DNA of 64,000 bases from Lachnospiraceae bacterium. GTDB lineage: Bacteria > Bacteroidota > Bacteroidia > Bacteroidales > Muribaculaceae. The notes below the pieces were generated by a model. The model did not search any database. It was not told the DNA's origin and saw only the letters and a list, made by a program, of their open reading frames with translations. The stretch covers positions 28,297 through 92,296 of the forward strand of contig JAMPGZ010000007.1 in the NCBI GenBank assembly GCA_023663655.1, in the 5' to 3' direction. Positions 8,478-17,356 of the stretch are shown piece after piece. Positions within the stretch are counted from its first letter, which is position 1, and each line of letters starts with the position of its first letter. The position numbers were made by a program, and so were the translations under genes.

Positions 8478-10742
8478 TTATTCTTCATTATGCTGTTCTT
8501 CACGACGGGGACGGCGGTCGTCACGACGAGGACCACGGTCATCGCGGCGAGGACGGTCGTCACGACGCGGTCCGCGGTCATTGCTGCGCTGCGGACGCTC
8601 ACGACGCTGAGGCTCAACATATCCTTCCGGTTTGGGCTGCAATGCTCGCATTGAAAGGCGGAATTTTCCGGTCTTCTTATCGATTTCGATGAGCTTCACT
8701 TCCACAGTGTCACCCTCTTTAAGACCCGATGCTTCCATGTTTTCAAGGCGATCCCAGCTTATCTCGGAAATGTGGAGAAGTCCGTCGCGGTTAGGCATGA
8801 ACTCTACAAATGCGCCAAAGTCAAGGATCGAACGCACCTTTCCGGTGTACACCTTGCCCTCTTCAGGAAGTTGAACGATGGCATTGATCATTTCAAGAGC
8901 CTTGTCCATTGAAGCCTTGTTGGTAGCGGCAACCTCGATGAAGCCTTCATTGTTCACCTCATCGATAGAAACAGTAGCGCCTGAAGCCTCCTGGATACCC
9001 TGGATGATCTTTCCGCCCGGGCCGATGACAGCGCCGATAAGATCCTTAGGAATGGTCATTGTCACGATTCTGGGCACATTGGGCTTGTAGTCCTCACGTG
9101 GAGCAGGAATAGCTTCCTCAATGAGGTTGAGGATGTGCAAGCGTCCGTCGCGAGCCTGAAGAAGAGCCTTTTCAAGAATCTCGTATGACAAGCCGTCGCA
9201 CTTGATATCCATCTGGGTAGCGGTGATACCGTCGCGGGTACCTGTCACCTTGAAGTCCATGTCGCCAAGGTGGTCCTCATCGCCGAGGATATCGGAAAGG
9301 ACAGCATACTTCTGTCCGTCGGTGTCAGTGATAAGACCCATTGCAATACCGCTCACGGGCTTCTTCATCTTGACTCCGGCATCAAGAAGAGCCAAAGTTC
9401 CGGCACATACGGTAGCCATTGATGAAGAACCGTTGGATTCGAGAATATCGCTCACGATGCGGCAAACGTAGGGGAATCCGTCGGGGAACATACCCTTCAA
9501 TGCACGATGAGCGAGATTGCCGTGACCTACCTCACGACGTCCCACGCCGCGAGTCGGCTTAGCTTCGCCGGTTGAGAACGGAGGGAAGTTATAGTGAAGC
9601 AAGAAACGCTCTTTGCCCTGGGTGAGAACCTCATCGAGAATCTTCTCATCGAGCTTGGTACCGAGAGTCACGGTAGCAAGAGCCTGAGTCTCGCCACGGG
9701 TGAACACAGCCGATCCGTGAGGGCCCGGCACATAGTCGGTCTCAATCCAGATGGGGCGGATGTCGGTGGTCTTACGTCCGTCAAGACGCACACCCTCGTC
9801 AAGGATGCAGCGACGCACAGCTTCGCGCTCAACGTCATGATAGTAACGCTTCACAAGCGGAGTCTTCTCATCGCGTTCCTCTTCGGGAAGAGATTCTATA
9901 TATTCGTTGCAGATCGCGTCAAATGAGTCCTGACGCCAGTGCTTGTCAGCACATCCGGCTTTAGCGATCGCGTATGCTTTGTCATAACACTTGTCATGAA
10001 CATCCTTGCGAAGATCTTCGTCATTAACCTCGTGGCAATATTCACGCTTGACGGTGGCATTGGCTTCTTTGGCAAGCTCTATTTGGGCTAAGCATTGAAC
10101 TTTTATGGCATCATGAGCCGCTTTCAAAGCTGCAAGAAGATCGCTTTCGCTCACCTCTTTCATTTCACCTTCAACCATCATGATATTATCGTAGGTGGCT
10201 CCCACCATCAATTCCATGTCGGCATCCTCAAGCTGCTTGAATGTGGGGTTGATCACAAATTCGCCGTTGATGCGTGCCACACGCACTTCCGATATAGGAC
10301 CGTTGAATGGGATGTCGCTCACAGCTATCGCTGCCGAAGCGGCAAGACCGGCAAGTGAATCGGGCATCTCCTCACCATCAGCCGAATACATGGTGATGTT
10401 CACAAATGTGTCGGCGTGGTAATTGTCGGGGAAAAGAGGACGAAGCACACGGTCGACAAGACGTGCGGTGAGGATTTCATAATCCGATGCACGACCTTCT
10501 CTCTTGAGGAAACCTCCGGGGAAACGTCCGTTAGATGAAAATTTCTCTTTATATTCTACCTGCAAAGGCATGAAATCCACGCCTTCTCCAGCCTCCTTGG
10601 CTGATACTACGGTTGCGAGGAGCATCGTATTGCCCATACGCAACTCTACCGCTCCATCGGCTTGCTTGGCGAGCTTGCCCGTCTCAAGTGTGATGGTGCG
10701 TCCATCACCGAGCTCGATGGTTTTCTTAATTGGGTTTGCCAT
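8478..10742 (-). CDS. pnp: polyribonucleotide nucleotidyltransferase (PNPase)
   Basis: From the ATG at 10742 ([15 protein letters not shown]) the protein has 754 residues, somewhat longer than most PNPases because of its tail. It has two RNase PH domains ([13 protein letters not shown] near the N-terminus, [20 protein letters not shown] in the second), a KH domain with [14 protein letters not shown], and an S1 domain ([17 protein letters not shown]). The last about 45 residues are an Arg/Asp-rich tail of repeated [12 protein letters not shown] units, probably an RNA-binding or scaffold tail. An in-frame upstream Met exists 25 codons earlier, but it lies upstream of the promoter, so it was not used. 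The enzyme degrades RNA 3' to 5' with phosphate. Confidence 0.96.
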   Translation of the reverse strand: MANPIKKTIELGDGRTITLETGKLAKQADGAVELRMGNTMLLATVVSAKEAGEGVDFMPLQVEYKEKFSSNGRFPGGFLKREGRASDYEILTARLVDRVLRPLFPDNYHADTFVNITMYSADGEEMPDSLAGLAASAAIAVSDIPFNGPISEVRVARINGEFVINPTFKQLEDADMELMVGATYDNIMMVEGEMKEVSESDLLAALKAAHDAIKVQCLAQIELAKEANATVKREYCHEVNDEDLRKDVHDKCYDKAYAIAKAGCADKHWRQDSFDAICNEYIESLPEEERDEKTPLVKRYYHDVEREAVRRCILDEGVRLDGRKTTDIRPIWIETDYVPGPHGSAVFTRGETQALATVTLGTKLDEKILDEVLTQGKERFLLHYNFPPFSTGEAKPTRGVGRREVGHGNLAHRALKGMFPDGFPYVCRIVSDILESNGSSSMATVCAGTLALLDAGVKMKKPVSGIAMGLITDTDGQKYAVLSDILGDEDHLGDMDFKVTGTRDGITATQMDIKCDGLSYEILEKALLQARDGRLHILNLIEEAIPAPREDYKPNVPRIVTMTIPKDLIGAVIGPGGKIIQGIQEASGATVSIDEVNNEGFIEVAATNKASMDKALEMINAIVQLPEEGKVYTGKVRSILDFGAFVEFMPNRDGLLHISEISWDRLENMEASGLKEGDTVEVKLIEIDKKTGKFRLSMRALQPKPEGYVEPQRRERPQRSNDRGPRRDDRPRRDDRGPRRDDRRPRREEQHNEE

Positions 10743-10782
10743 AAAAATTATACTTCTGTTTTGTCTTGTACAAAAAATCGTG

Positions 10783-10814
10783 CAAATATAACGAAAATTG
10801 CGGAAATTTCCCAA
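10783..10814 (-). promoter_or_regulatory. pnp promoter
   Basis: The minus strand shows TTGG, about 20 nt, then TATATTTG (-7 at 10783-10790), matching the Bacteroidetes vegetative promoter. The predicted transcript starts near 10776, leaving a leader of about 34 nt. The -33 element sits in the loop of the terminator of the upstream rloAB unit. Confidence 0.7.
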
Positions 10815-10826
10815 CATTCCGCAATT
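10796..10826 (-). terminator. terminator of the AAA ATPase/RloB pair
   Basis: AATTGCGGAA and TTCCGCAATT form a 10-bp perfect stem with an 11-nt loop, followed on the minus strand by TTTTCG. It lies 30 nt after the RloB stop and overlaps the pnp promoter. Confidence 0.7.
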
Positions 10827-10855
10827 ATTCTCAAAATCAGATTTTTTTGCCCATT

Positions 10856-11437
10856 TTATCGTTCTTCCAGCCTATCAATCGCCTTCCAAAAATCGGAATA
10901 AGATTCTCCGGAATGCCCAAGACGCTTAGCACGCTCAGAAGCGCCAGCCATTCTATTCTCTTCAATCATCATTGACACCCATTTCTCCTGACGCAAAAAC
11001 TGGTCTTTTTTATCAAAATTCCGGATATGCTTTCTTAAAGCCTCAATCACCTTGTTTGATGTTCCGAAAAATCTATTCGTATTCTCGTAATGCAGCAGGA
11101 ACCAGTATTCGATTGACGGCATACTGCTTGCTATCACCACTCGCTCATCACCATCATATCGATTACGAATCTCATCCATGCGTCTGCGCTCGACATCGTT
11201 CCACTGACGCACATCCTCATCAAACACGCAGATCACCGATGCTCCGCCTGACACAGCATCCTGTATTCTCTGATATATCGTCAGCATTGACTCATCACCA
11301 AAAAGACTTGGTTGCAACACGCAGTTATAACCTTGCAACTTTTTCAGATGTTTGAGATACCAATATTCCGTTATACCGGCTCCCAGCACCACCGTACGTG
11401 GACGGCGCGGCTCTCTGACATTAGTTTTTCGTGCCAT
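10856..11437 (-). CDS. RloB-family protein (TOPRIM-like), partner of the AAA ATPase
   Basis: The protein has 193 residues. Recognised features are an early [16 protein letters not shown] (the glutamate-containing TEx3Y-type start of RloB), [11 protein letters not shown] (acidic DxD-like centre), and [20 protein letters not shown], the E-Y-W-F-L-L-H-Y motif typical of RloB. It begins 3 nt after the ATPase stop codon, so the two are co-translated. RloB is a TOPRIM-like putative nuclease; the pair resembles lactococcal AbiLi/AbiLii abortive infection (family knowledge recalled, not searched). Predicted role: the effector of an anti-phage system. Confidence 0.8.
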   Translation of the reverse strand: MARKTNVREPRRPRTVVLGAGITEYWYLKHLKKLQGYNCVLQPSLFGDESMLTIYQRIQDAVSGGASVICVFDEDVRQWNDVERRRMDEIRNRYDGDERVVIASSMPSIEYWFLLHYENTNRFFGTSNKVIEALRKHIRNFDKKDQFLRQEKWVSMMIEENRMAGASERAKRLGHSGESYSDFWKAIDRLEER

Positions 11438-11440
11438 ATA

Positions 11441-12640
11441 TCAATCCTTAATCTGTGGGAGCGCGCCAAAGATTCCGTTTCGGTAGGCTTTGTCAAGATG
11501 AGTAATCTTGCTCAACCCCCTGAACTCCACCAATGAGTACAATTGGGAAGCTCCGGACTTATCTTTCTCAGTGAACCAGATGTTATCTTTTCTAATAAGG
11601 TCATTGACAGTACGCAACAACCCGTCATAATGAGTCGTGATAAGGAGTTGACTCTGCGACGGCTCAAGAAGAAACTGACGAAGAATATATTCCATGAGTT
11701 CAGGATGAAGCGATGCATCCATTTCATCTATCATGAGAAATGAACCGTTCAGGCATAGATCAAACACGGCAGCTTCTATCCCAAGCAGACGGCGTGTACC
11801 ATTGCTCTGATGTCCGAAATTCAATTCATACATCTCCCTTCCCCTCGCATTCTCCACAGTGTGCTCAAATCCGAGTTTGCGCAAGCCTTCCTCATCAGCG
11901 TGTTCATTTAACCCGGTAATGTTGAAGTCAGCCATTTTCAAGAAATTGAGCATATAGGATTTGAAATCATCATTATTCTTCAGCATCCGGCGTGCAAATT
12001 TAGTCATGTCGGTCTCAGGGTAAATTGTAGGCATAAAACCGCCATGTATCCACATTCGGAAATTATCGACATGGCTGAATTTCATATTGACACGCCCACG
12101 CGCAGCAAATACCGACATATTTGGCAGACAGTTAAGTGATAGCATTTTCAACGTCTCGCCATCAATCTTTTGAACAGCCGGATTGATTTTTATTACCGAC
12201 TGTCCATCCTCAAACCTACGTTCAAACACCATGATCGGCTGTGTAGTCTTGTAGAAGGAAAGTCTTTCAAGAAGCACAACTTTTCCTGTCAAACGAAGCT
12301 GATACCAATATCTTACTCCATCAATCCATATTTTAAGATTGAACTCAGAGGGTTCATGGGGAGTATCACTGTCAAGCATGAAAGGCTCAATCCCGGTCTT
12401 GCTATCCATATCCGACGGATTGAATGTCCAAAAACCATGCAGCTCCTCAAGAGCATACAGAAGATTGCTTTTTCCGCTCGCATTGGCTCCAAGAACCAAC
12501 GCAAGCCGCAAGAGCCTTGTACCGTTAGGCATTTCCACTACATGAAAAGTTTCGATGCTCCTGTCGCCTGTCGCCTCAAAACTTAAAGTCGTTTCATTTT
12601 TAAACGACAATATATTTTTGAAAGATATTTCCTCTATCAT
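11441..12640 (-). CDS. AAA family ATPase (AbiLi/RloA-like)
   Basis: The protein has 399 residues. It starts like many ABC/SMC-like ATPases (MIEEISFKNILSFKNETTL). The Walker A motif is GANASGKS at about 51-58, Walker B is SFLMIDEMDASLHPE at about 300-314, and an H-switch is in ITTHYD (about 335-340). The insert between the motifs is large and helical, as in the AAA_15/AAA_21 group. It is the first gene of a two-gene unit with RloB. The upstream 60 nt are very AT-rich. Predicted role: sensor/motor subunit of an abortive infection system (inference). Confidence 0.85.
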   Translation of the reverse strand: MIEEISFKNILSFKNETTLSFEATGDRSIETFHVVEMPNGTRLLRLALVLGANASGKSNLLYALEELHGFWTFNPSDMDSKTGIEPFMLDSDTPHEPSEFNLKIWIDGVRYWYQLRLTGKVVLLERLSFYKTTQPIMVFERRFEDGQSVIKINPAVQKIDGETLKMLSLNCLPNMSVFAARGRVNMKFSHVDNFRMWIHGGFMPTIYPETDMTKFARRMLKNNDDFKSYMLNFLKMADFNITGLNEHADEEGLRKLGFEHTVENARGREMYELNFGHQSNGTRRLLGIEAAVFDLCLNGSFLMIDEMDASLHPELMEYILRQFLLEPSQSQLLITTHYDGLLRTVNDLIRKDNIWFTEKDKSGASQLYSLVEFRGLSKITHLDKAYRNGIFGALPQIKD

Positions 12641-12737
12641 ATATCATGATTCTATTTTTGCAAATATACTAAAAACATCCAAAATCCAAAATAGAATCCA
12701 CTAATTTCCCTATTTTATTTTTGTTGGCATAAAAAAT

Positions 12738-12759
12738 AAACGGACATCACTGTCCGTTT
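12738..12759 (-). terminator. terminator after the DUF4476 gene
   Basis: AAACGGACA and TGTCCGTTT form a 9-bp stem with a TCAC loop. On the minus strand it is followed by TTTATTTTTTATG. It lies 52 nt past the DUF4476 stop. Confidence 0.8.
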
Positions 12760-12811
12760 TTATTGTCATATCCAACAATCTTTCTTGAATGCAAGAAATA
12801 ACCAAAAGAGG

Positions 12812-13453
12812 TTACTCGCCGAGGATGACGGCGGCTTCAAGCAGATTGCCGGCAGCCGTCAACTGGTCCATTATCGCCGCTGTGTTGTCATAGACGGCAA
12901 TGCGCGGTCCCATAAGGCGAAGTGTAGCCATACGCTCATTTTCATTCGGGAACAATGCCATCACAATAGCCACCTGCGATGCCTGAAACTGATTGTTGAG
13001 GCTTCCGGCTTCGATAAGCGCCATGCGGTTATTATCGTTAGGTGCATTTTTAATAAGCCCCACAAGAGTCTGGAAATCGCCCGACGACATCACCAACTGC
13101 TCAGGATAGACATCGATAGGCATGGGCGGCATCGGCACATATTTAGGAACAGGGTGCTCACCTCCGCTTGAGGGAATAGGCTGAGAGGTCATCGACACCA
13201 CCTTTCCATCCTTAAAATTAACCATAATCATCTGCTTGACACAATCAAGCACATTGCCCACATCCTTACGGTAGCCGAGCTGCTTGTAGACACTGTTGAA
13301 CTGGATAAAATCGGGTTCTCCAAGTATCTTCTTGACTTGCTCTTCAGTAAGCCCCGGCTGCACACTCCCCACTTTAGCTCTCGATATAACCGCCGAAACT
13401 GTCAACGGAAACATCAAACACAATAGCGTGATTATAAAAAAACTACGTTTCAT
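12812..13453 (-). CDS. DUF4476 domain protein with N-terminal BamE/SmpA-like segment
   Basis: The protein has 213 residues and a cleavable signal peptide (MKRSFFIITLLCLMFPLTVSA). Residues about 28-50 (VGSVQPGLTEEQVKKILGEP) resemble the start of a SmpA/BamE fold. A Pro-rich linker (VPKYVPMPPMPIDVYPEQ) leads to a C-terminal DUF4476 domain (FQTLVGLIKNAPNDNNRMALI, FQASQVAIVMALF). It is a secreted or periplasmic protein of unknown function. A TTGG-20 nt-TACCTTTA promoter candidate lies 28 nt upstream (-7 at 13481-13488, minus strand). It diverges from dgt. Confidence 0.7.
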   Translation of the reverse strand: MKRSFFIITLLCLMFPLTVSAVISRAKVGSVQPGLTEEQVKKILGEPDFIQFNSVYKQLGYRKDVGNVLDCVKQMIMVNFKDGKVVSMTSQPIPSSGGEHPVPKYVPMPPMPIDVYPEQLVMSSGDFQTLVGLIKNAPNDNNRMALIEAGSLNNQFQASQVAIVMALFPNENERMATLRLMGPRIAVYDNTAAIMDQLTAAGNLLEAAVILGE

Positions 13454-13640
13454 GATACAAATTTTAATTCTATGAGTTGATAAAGGTACCTAAAACCACA
13501 ACAAAAATCCAACTCAATAATGTTAAAAAATGATGATGACACGCGTTTTTTTCACAATATCCGCAATTCTCTATGCCAATGCGGTTTGGAATATATCTAA
13601 AAATATGGTAACTTCGAACTCTAAACATCACTTATGGTTT

Positions 13641-14978
13641 ATGATGAACTGGGATAAATTGATCAACGACAAACGCCTGGGGCTGGAAGACTACCATCAT
13701 TCCAGACAGGGTTCACGCAGCGATTTTCAACGCGATTTCGACCGCCTTGTGTTCTCGTCACCATTCCGGCGTTTGCAGAACAAGACCCAGGTTTTCCCAC
13801 TGCCGGGGAGTATCTTCGTGCACAACCGTCTCACTCACTCCATGGAGGTGGCATCAGTGGGCCGTTCTCTTGCCAATGAGGTAAATGCCGTCCTGAAAGA
13901 GAAATACGCAAATGAGCCTTGGGTGGCAAAACTCGATGCTCTTGACGAGATAGTGGGAGCGGCGTGTCTCGCTCACGACCTCGGCAACCCACCCTTCGGA
14001 CACTCGGGAGAGAAAGCGATATCCACTTTTTTCAGCGAAGGACCGGGAAGCGTGCTAAAATCCAAAATGACGGAACGCCAATGGGCTGACCTGACCAATT
14101 TCGAAGGCAATGCCAACTCGCTAAGGCTGCTTACCCACCAATTCAACGGTCGCCGCCCCGGTGGATTTGCCATGACCTATTCCATGCTTGCCTCGATAGT
14201 AAAATACCCCTACGAATCACGTCTTGCCGGAGGAAAATCAAAATTCGGATTCTTTGAATCGGAAGTGGAAACATTCCAACGCATCGCCGACGAGCTTGGA
14301 TTAATCAGGAAATATGGGGAAAGAGGCGAAGTGCGCTATGCCCGCCACCCGCTTGTCTACATTGTCGAGGCTGCCGACGATATATGCTATCAGGTAATGG
14401 ACATTGAGGATGCCCACAAGCTGAGAGTCCTGTCGACAGGCGAGGTTATTGACGCGTTCATGGCATTCTTCCCCGCCGAGCGCCAAGAAAATATGCGTGG
14501 CATAATGAGCCATGTCGACGACCCCAACGAGAAGATCGCATATCTGCGCAGTTGCGTCATCGGCGCTCTCGTCAATGAATGCGCGGCGGCATTTGTGAAA
14601 AATGAGCATGACATCCTCGAAGGAACATTCTCAGGATCGCTTCTCGAACACATCTCACCGCTCGAGAAGAGAGGCTACAAGCGATGTTCCGCCCTTGCCT
14701 GGGAGAAAATATACAAGGCGAGCGATGTTGTCGACATCGAGCTTGCCGGTAACCGCATCATATCATTTCTCATGGAAAAGCTGATTCATGCCGTCAGATT
14801 CCCTGAACTTAACTACTCTTCTTTGTTATTAAGTAAGGTGCCAAAACAATATGACATCGGCGCACCGACACTTTACGGCAAGGTGCAGGCTGTACTTGAC
14901 CATATTTCAGGCATGACCGACGTATACGCGCTCGACCTATACAGGAAACTGTGTGGCATGAGCTTGCCTGCCGTGTAA
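13641..14978 (+). CDS. dgt: deoxyguanosinetriphosphate triphosphohydrolase (dGTPase)
   Basis: The start chosen is the ATG at 13641 (MMNWDKLINDKRLG; the second Met is equally possible), because the in-frame extension to 13530 looks non-coding. That gives 445 residues, usual for the family. HD-domain signatures are present: SSPFRRLQNKTQVFPL, HNRLTHSMEVASVGRSLA, AACLAHDLGNPPFGHSGE and YIVEAADDICYQVMDIED, which together supply the His/Asp metal ligands. It hydrolyses dGTP to deoxyguanosine and triphosphate in the cytoplasm and so affects nucleotide pools. The gene is followed 49 nt later by the TPM gene on the same strand. Confidence 0.93.
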   Translation: MMNWDKLINDKRLGLEDYHHSRQGSRSDFQRDFDRLVFSSPFRRLQNKTQVFPLPGSIFVHNRLTHSMEVASVGRSLANEVNAVLKEKYANEPWVAKLDALDEIVGAACLAHDLGNPPFGHSGEKAISTFFSEGPGSVLKSKMTERQWADLTNFEGNANSLRLLTHQFNGRRPGGFAMTYSMLASIVKYPYESRLAGGKSKFGFFESEVETFQRIADELGLIRKYGERGEVRYARHPLVYIVEAADDICYQVMDIEDAHKLRVLSTGEVIDAFMAFFPAERQENMRGIMSHVDDPNEKIAYLRSCVIGALVNECAAAFVKNEHDILEGTFSGSLLEHISPLEKRGYKRCSALAWEKIYKASDVVDIELAGNRIISFLMEKLIHAVRFPELNYSSLLLSKVPKQYDIGAPTLYGKVQAVLDHISGMTDVYALDLYRKLCGMSLPAV

Positions 14979-15027
14979 CAGCCTGAGCAGACATAAACCA
15001 CTATTAACGAAAAACAGAAAAGAAAAT

Positions 15028-16290
15028 ATGAAATATCGTCTCGTAACACTATTCATCCAACTGATGCTAGTAGCCGGAATCTCAGCACGTGAGTACCGTC
15101 CGGAAGAGATTCCCAATGTCCATGTAGCCGACAGAACACGCTATGTGAGCAATCCCGACAACATTCTTTCCCCAGAAGCAGAGGCAGGAATCAACGCCAC
15201 ATTGTCAGAGTTGTGGAAAAACACATCTTCAGAGGTGGTGGTTGTCGTTGTGGAAAATATAGCAGGCGGCGACATCGACTCATTCGCTACCGACCTGTTC
15301 ACCAAATGGGGCATAGGAAAACGAGACAAAGACAACGGGCTGCTATTTCTCGTATCAGTCAATGACCGACGCATGGCTATACGCACCGGATACGGCATGG
15401 AGGGCGTGGTGCCCGATATAATCGCAGGGCGTATAATACGCAACATCGTGACTCCGCACTTCAAAGAGGGCGATTATGACGGCGGCGTAACTGCGGCTGT
15501 CAACGAAATATCGAGGCTCGCATCAACTCCCGGAGCCACCGAGGAGCTTATGTCGAAATATGAAAATGATGCCGACGCATCACGCGGTAACGACAGCGAG
15601 GAATTATTCAGTATGTGGCTCGGCTCAGGAGTGGCTCTTGCTGCGTTCCTTTTGGTGTGGCTGGCGTGGACACTATTACGCACACGCCGTGACGACCGCT
15701 ATGACAGATACATGGCTCTGAAACGAATGATGATTCCGGCTGCAATCATCGGCTTCGTAGGGCTTGGAATACCTTTTGTGGTAACATTTTTGATATGGCT
15801 CACCATGCGTTACCAACGCACCCGCCGAAGAATATGCCCCAACTGCCAACATAAGATGCGTCGCCTTGACGAACAGACCGACAATCAGTATCTCACTCCT
15901 GCGCAAGACTTGGAAGAGAAGCTCGATTCAGTAGATTATGACGTGTGGTTGTGCGACAATTGCGGCGAAACCGACATTCTGCCGTTTGTCAATCAGCATT
16001 CCATCTATCAAGTGTGTCCAAAATGCGGAGCCAAAGCCGCGTCCTTGCGCAGCGACCGTGTGATAAGAAAGCCGACTGAATTCAACGAAGGCGTAGGAAT
16101 AAGAGAGTATGTGTGCCGAAATTGCGGAAACCACACGCAAACGTCATATAACATCCCCAAAGTAATCGTGCCACCGGTAGTCATAATTCCCGGAGGCGGA
16201 GGAAAAGGCGGCTTTGGAGGCGGCGGTTTCTCAGGAGGCTCATTCGGCGGCGGTATGACCGGTGGCGGCGGCGCCTCGGGAGGATGGTAA
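15028..16290 (+). CDS. TPM-domain membrane protein with two zinc-ribbon pairs and Gly-rich tail (YgcG-like)
   Basis: The protein has 420 residues. It has a signal peptide, then a TPM domain (about 45-175) with SNPDNILSPEAEAGIN, EVVVVVVENI, LFTKWGIGKRDKDNGLLFLV and GYGMEGVVPD. Two membrane segments follow at about 195-215 and 235-260. The region after them has four CxxC pairs (CPNC, CDNC, CPKC, CRNC), predicted to bind two zinc ions on the cytoplasmic side. It ends in the Gly/Phe/Ser-rich tail usual for YgcG-like proteins. TPM proteins are linked to membrane-protein quality control and photosystem II repair; the role here is unknown. The paired zinc ribbons are less common than the bare TPM-Gly tail form. 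Confidence 0.8.
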   Translation: MKYRLVTLFIQLMLVAGISAREYRPEEIPNVHVADRTRYVSNPDNILSPEAEAGINATLSELWKNTSSEVVVVVVENIAGGDIDSFATDLFTKWGIGKRDKDNGLLFLVSVNDRRMAIRTGYGMEGVVPDIIAGRIIRNIVTPHFKEGDYDGGVTAAVNEISRLASTPGATEELMSKYENDADASRGNDSEELFSMWLGSGVALAAFLLVWLAWTLLRTRRDDRYDRYMALKRMMIPAAIIGFVGLGIPFVVTFLIWLTMRYQRTRRRICPNCQHKMRRLDEQTDNQYLTPAQDLEEKLDSVDYDVWLCDNCGETDILPFVNQHSIYQVCPKCGAKAASLRSDRVIRKPTEFNEGVGIREYVCRNCGNHTQTSYNIPKVIVPPVVIIPGGGGKGGFGGGGFSGGSFGGGMTGGGGASGGW

Positions 16291-16310
16291 ACAGTCAAGC
16301 AAAACATAGA

Positions 16311-16357
16311 AAAGGGTGTTTTAAAAATTCAATGGCTGAATAGTTAAAACACCCTTT
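16311..16357. terminator. bidirectional terminator between TPM gene and rluA-like gene
   Basis: AAAGGGTGTTTTAA and TTAAAACACCCTTT form a 14-bp perfect stem with a 19-nt loop. T-rich stretches flank both sides. It lies between convergent genes, 21 nt after one stop and 41 nt before the other. Confidence 0.88.
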
Positions 16358-16397
16358 TATATTTTGAGAATATAGCCAAAGGCTACGTCATGTCACG

Positions 16398-17339
16398 CTA
16401 TCTTTTCCCTCCTATCAGCTTGAAAAAAGATCCAGGGATGGGGGTAGTGAAGTTCATGTCGCGGCGTGTGACAGGATGGGCGAAACGCAATGTCTGAGCA
16501 TGAAGCGCGAGACGGTGGATAATCGATGCGCGAGCGCCATACTTGCGGTCGCCCGCTATTGGATGACCCAAATCCTTCATGTGCACCCTTATCTGATTCT
16601 TTCGTCCTGTGTCAAGCTCCACCTCAAGCATGGTGTGTCCGTTGCCGCGCTTCAACACTTTGTAGCGCGTCACAGCCCACTCTCCACCTTCCACCGGCTC
16701 CTGAGAGGAATATACTTCCATCTGTGAATTTTCCACAAGATAGCTTTTTACCACACCGCTATCCTGCTCCACATTGCCCTCGACGACAGTCACATACTTG
16801 CGGTTGAGAACCATATTGTTCCAATTGTGCTGCATTGCCTCCTTGGCCTTGGAGTTCTTGGCAAACATCATCAGCCCCGAGGTGTCGCGGTCAAGACGAT
16901 GCACGATAAACAATTTGTTTCTCGGATCCACCCATTTCACATAATCACGCAAAATGGAATAGGCGGTGCCATCCTTGATTTTGTCAGTTCCCATAGAAAG
17001 CAGCCCGTAGCCCTTCTCAATGACGATAATGTCGTCATCTTCATAATCGATTTTGACGCGGCGGTGGCTGAACACGCGAAACTCGCGAGTGAGATTAGCC
17101 TGCACCTTGTCGCCAGGATTAAGTTCGGCATCAAACTGCGTCACCGGAATTCCGTTGACAGCTATCTGATTGTGCTTTAGAAGTTCCTTAATTGTAGTGC
17201 GCTTACGCTGAGGCATCGACTGAATCAAAAATTCCAGCAGCTTGCACGACTCCTGCGGAATGAATGATTCTATCACGTCAGGACGAAACGGAGCTTTTTC
17301 CGCTCCCGGTTTTGTGGATCGGGATTTATATTGAGGCAT
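16398..17339 (-). CDS. RluA-family 23S rRNA/tRNA pseudouridine synthase
   Basis: The protein has 313 residues. An S4-like RNA-binding domain (about 35-90: RTTIKELLKHNQIAVNGIPV) precedes the catalytic domain with the signature HRLDRDTSGLMMFAKN; the Asp in RLDRD is the nucleophile. Later family blocks are LNRKYVTVVEG, LEVELDTGRKNQIRVHM and LALHAQTLRFAHP. It isomerises specific uridines in structured RNA. It follows topA by 17 nt and probably shares its transcript. The exact RluA/C/D target cannot be assigned. Confidence 0.92.
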   Translation of the reverse strand: MPQYKSRSTKPGAEKAPFRPDVIESFIPQESCKLLEFLIQSMPQRKRTTIKELLKHNQIAVNGIPVTQFDAELNPGDKVQANLTREFRVFSHRRVKIDYEDDDIIVIEKGYGLLSMGTDKIKDGTAYSILRDYVKWVDPRNKLFIVHRLDRDTSGLMMFAKNSKAKEAMQHNWNNMVLNRKYVTVVEGNVEQDSGVVKSYLVENSQMEVYSSQEPVEGGEWAVTRYKVLKRGNGHTMLEVELDTGRKNQIRVHMKDLGHPIAGDRKYGARASIIHRLALHAQTLRFAHPVTRRDMNFTTPIPGSFFKLIGGKR

Positions 17340-17356
17340 AATTATTATTTACTGAT

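Noticed and set aside
8478..8620. Repetitive GC-rich DNA at the pnp 3' end
   Set aside because: It encodes the Arg/Asp-rich tail of PNPase, not a separate element.
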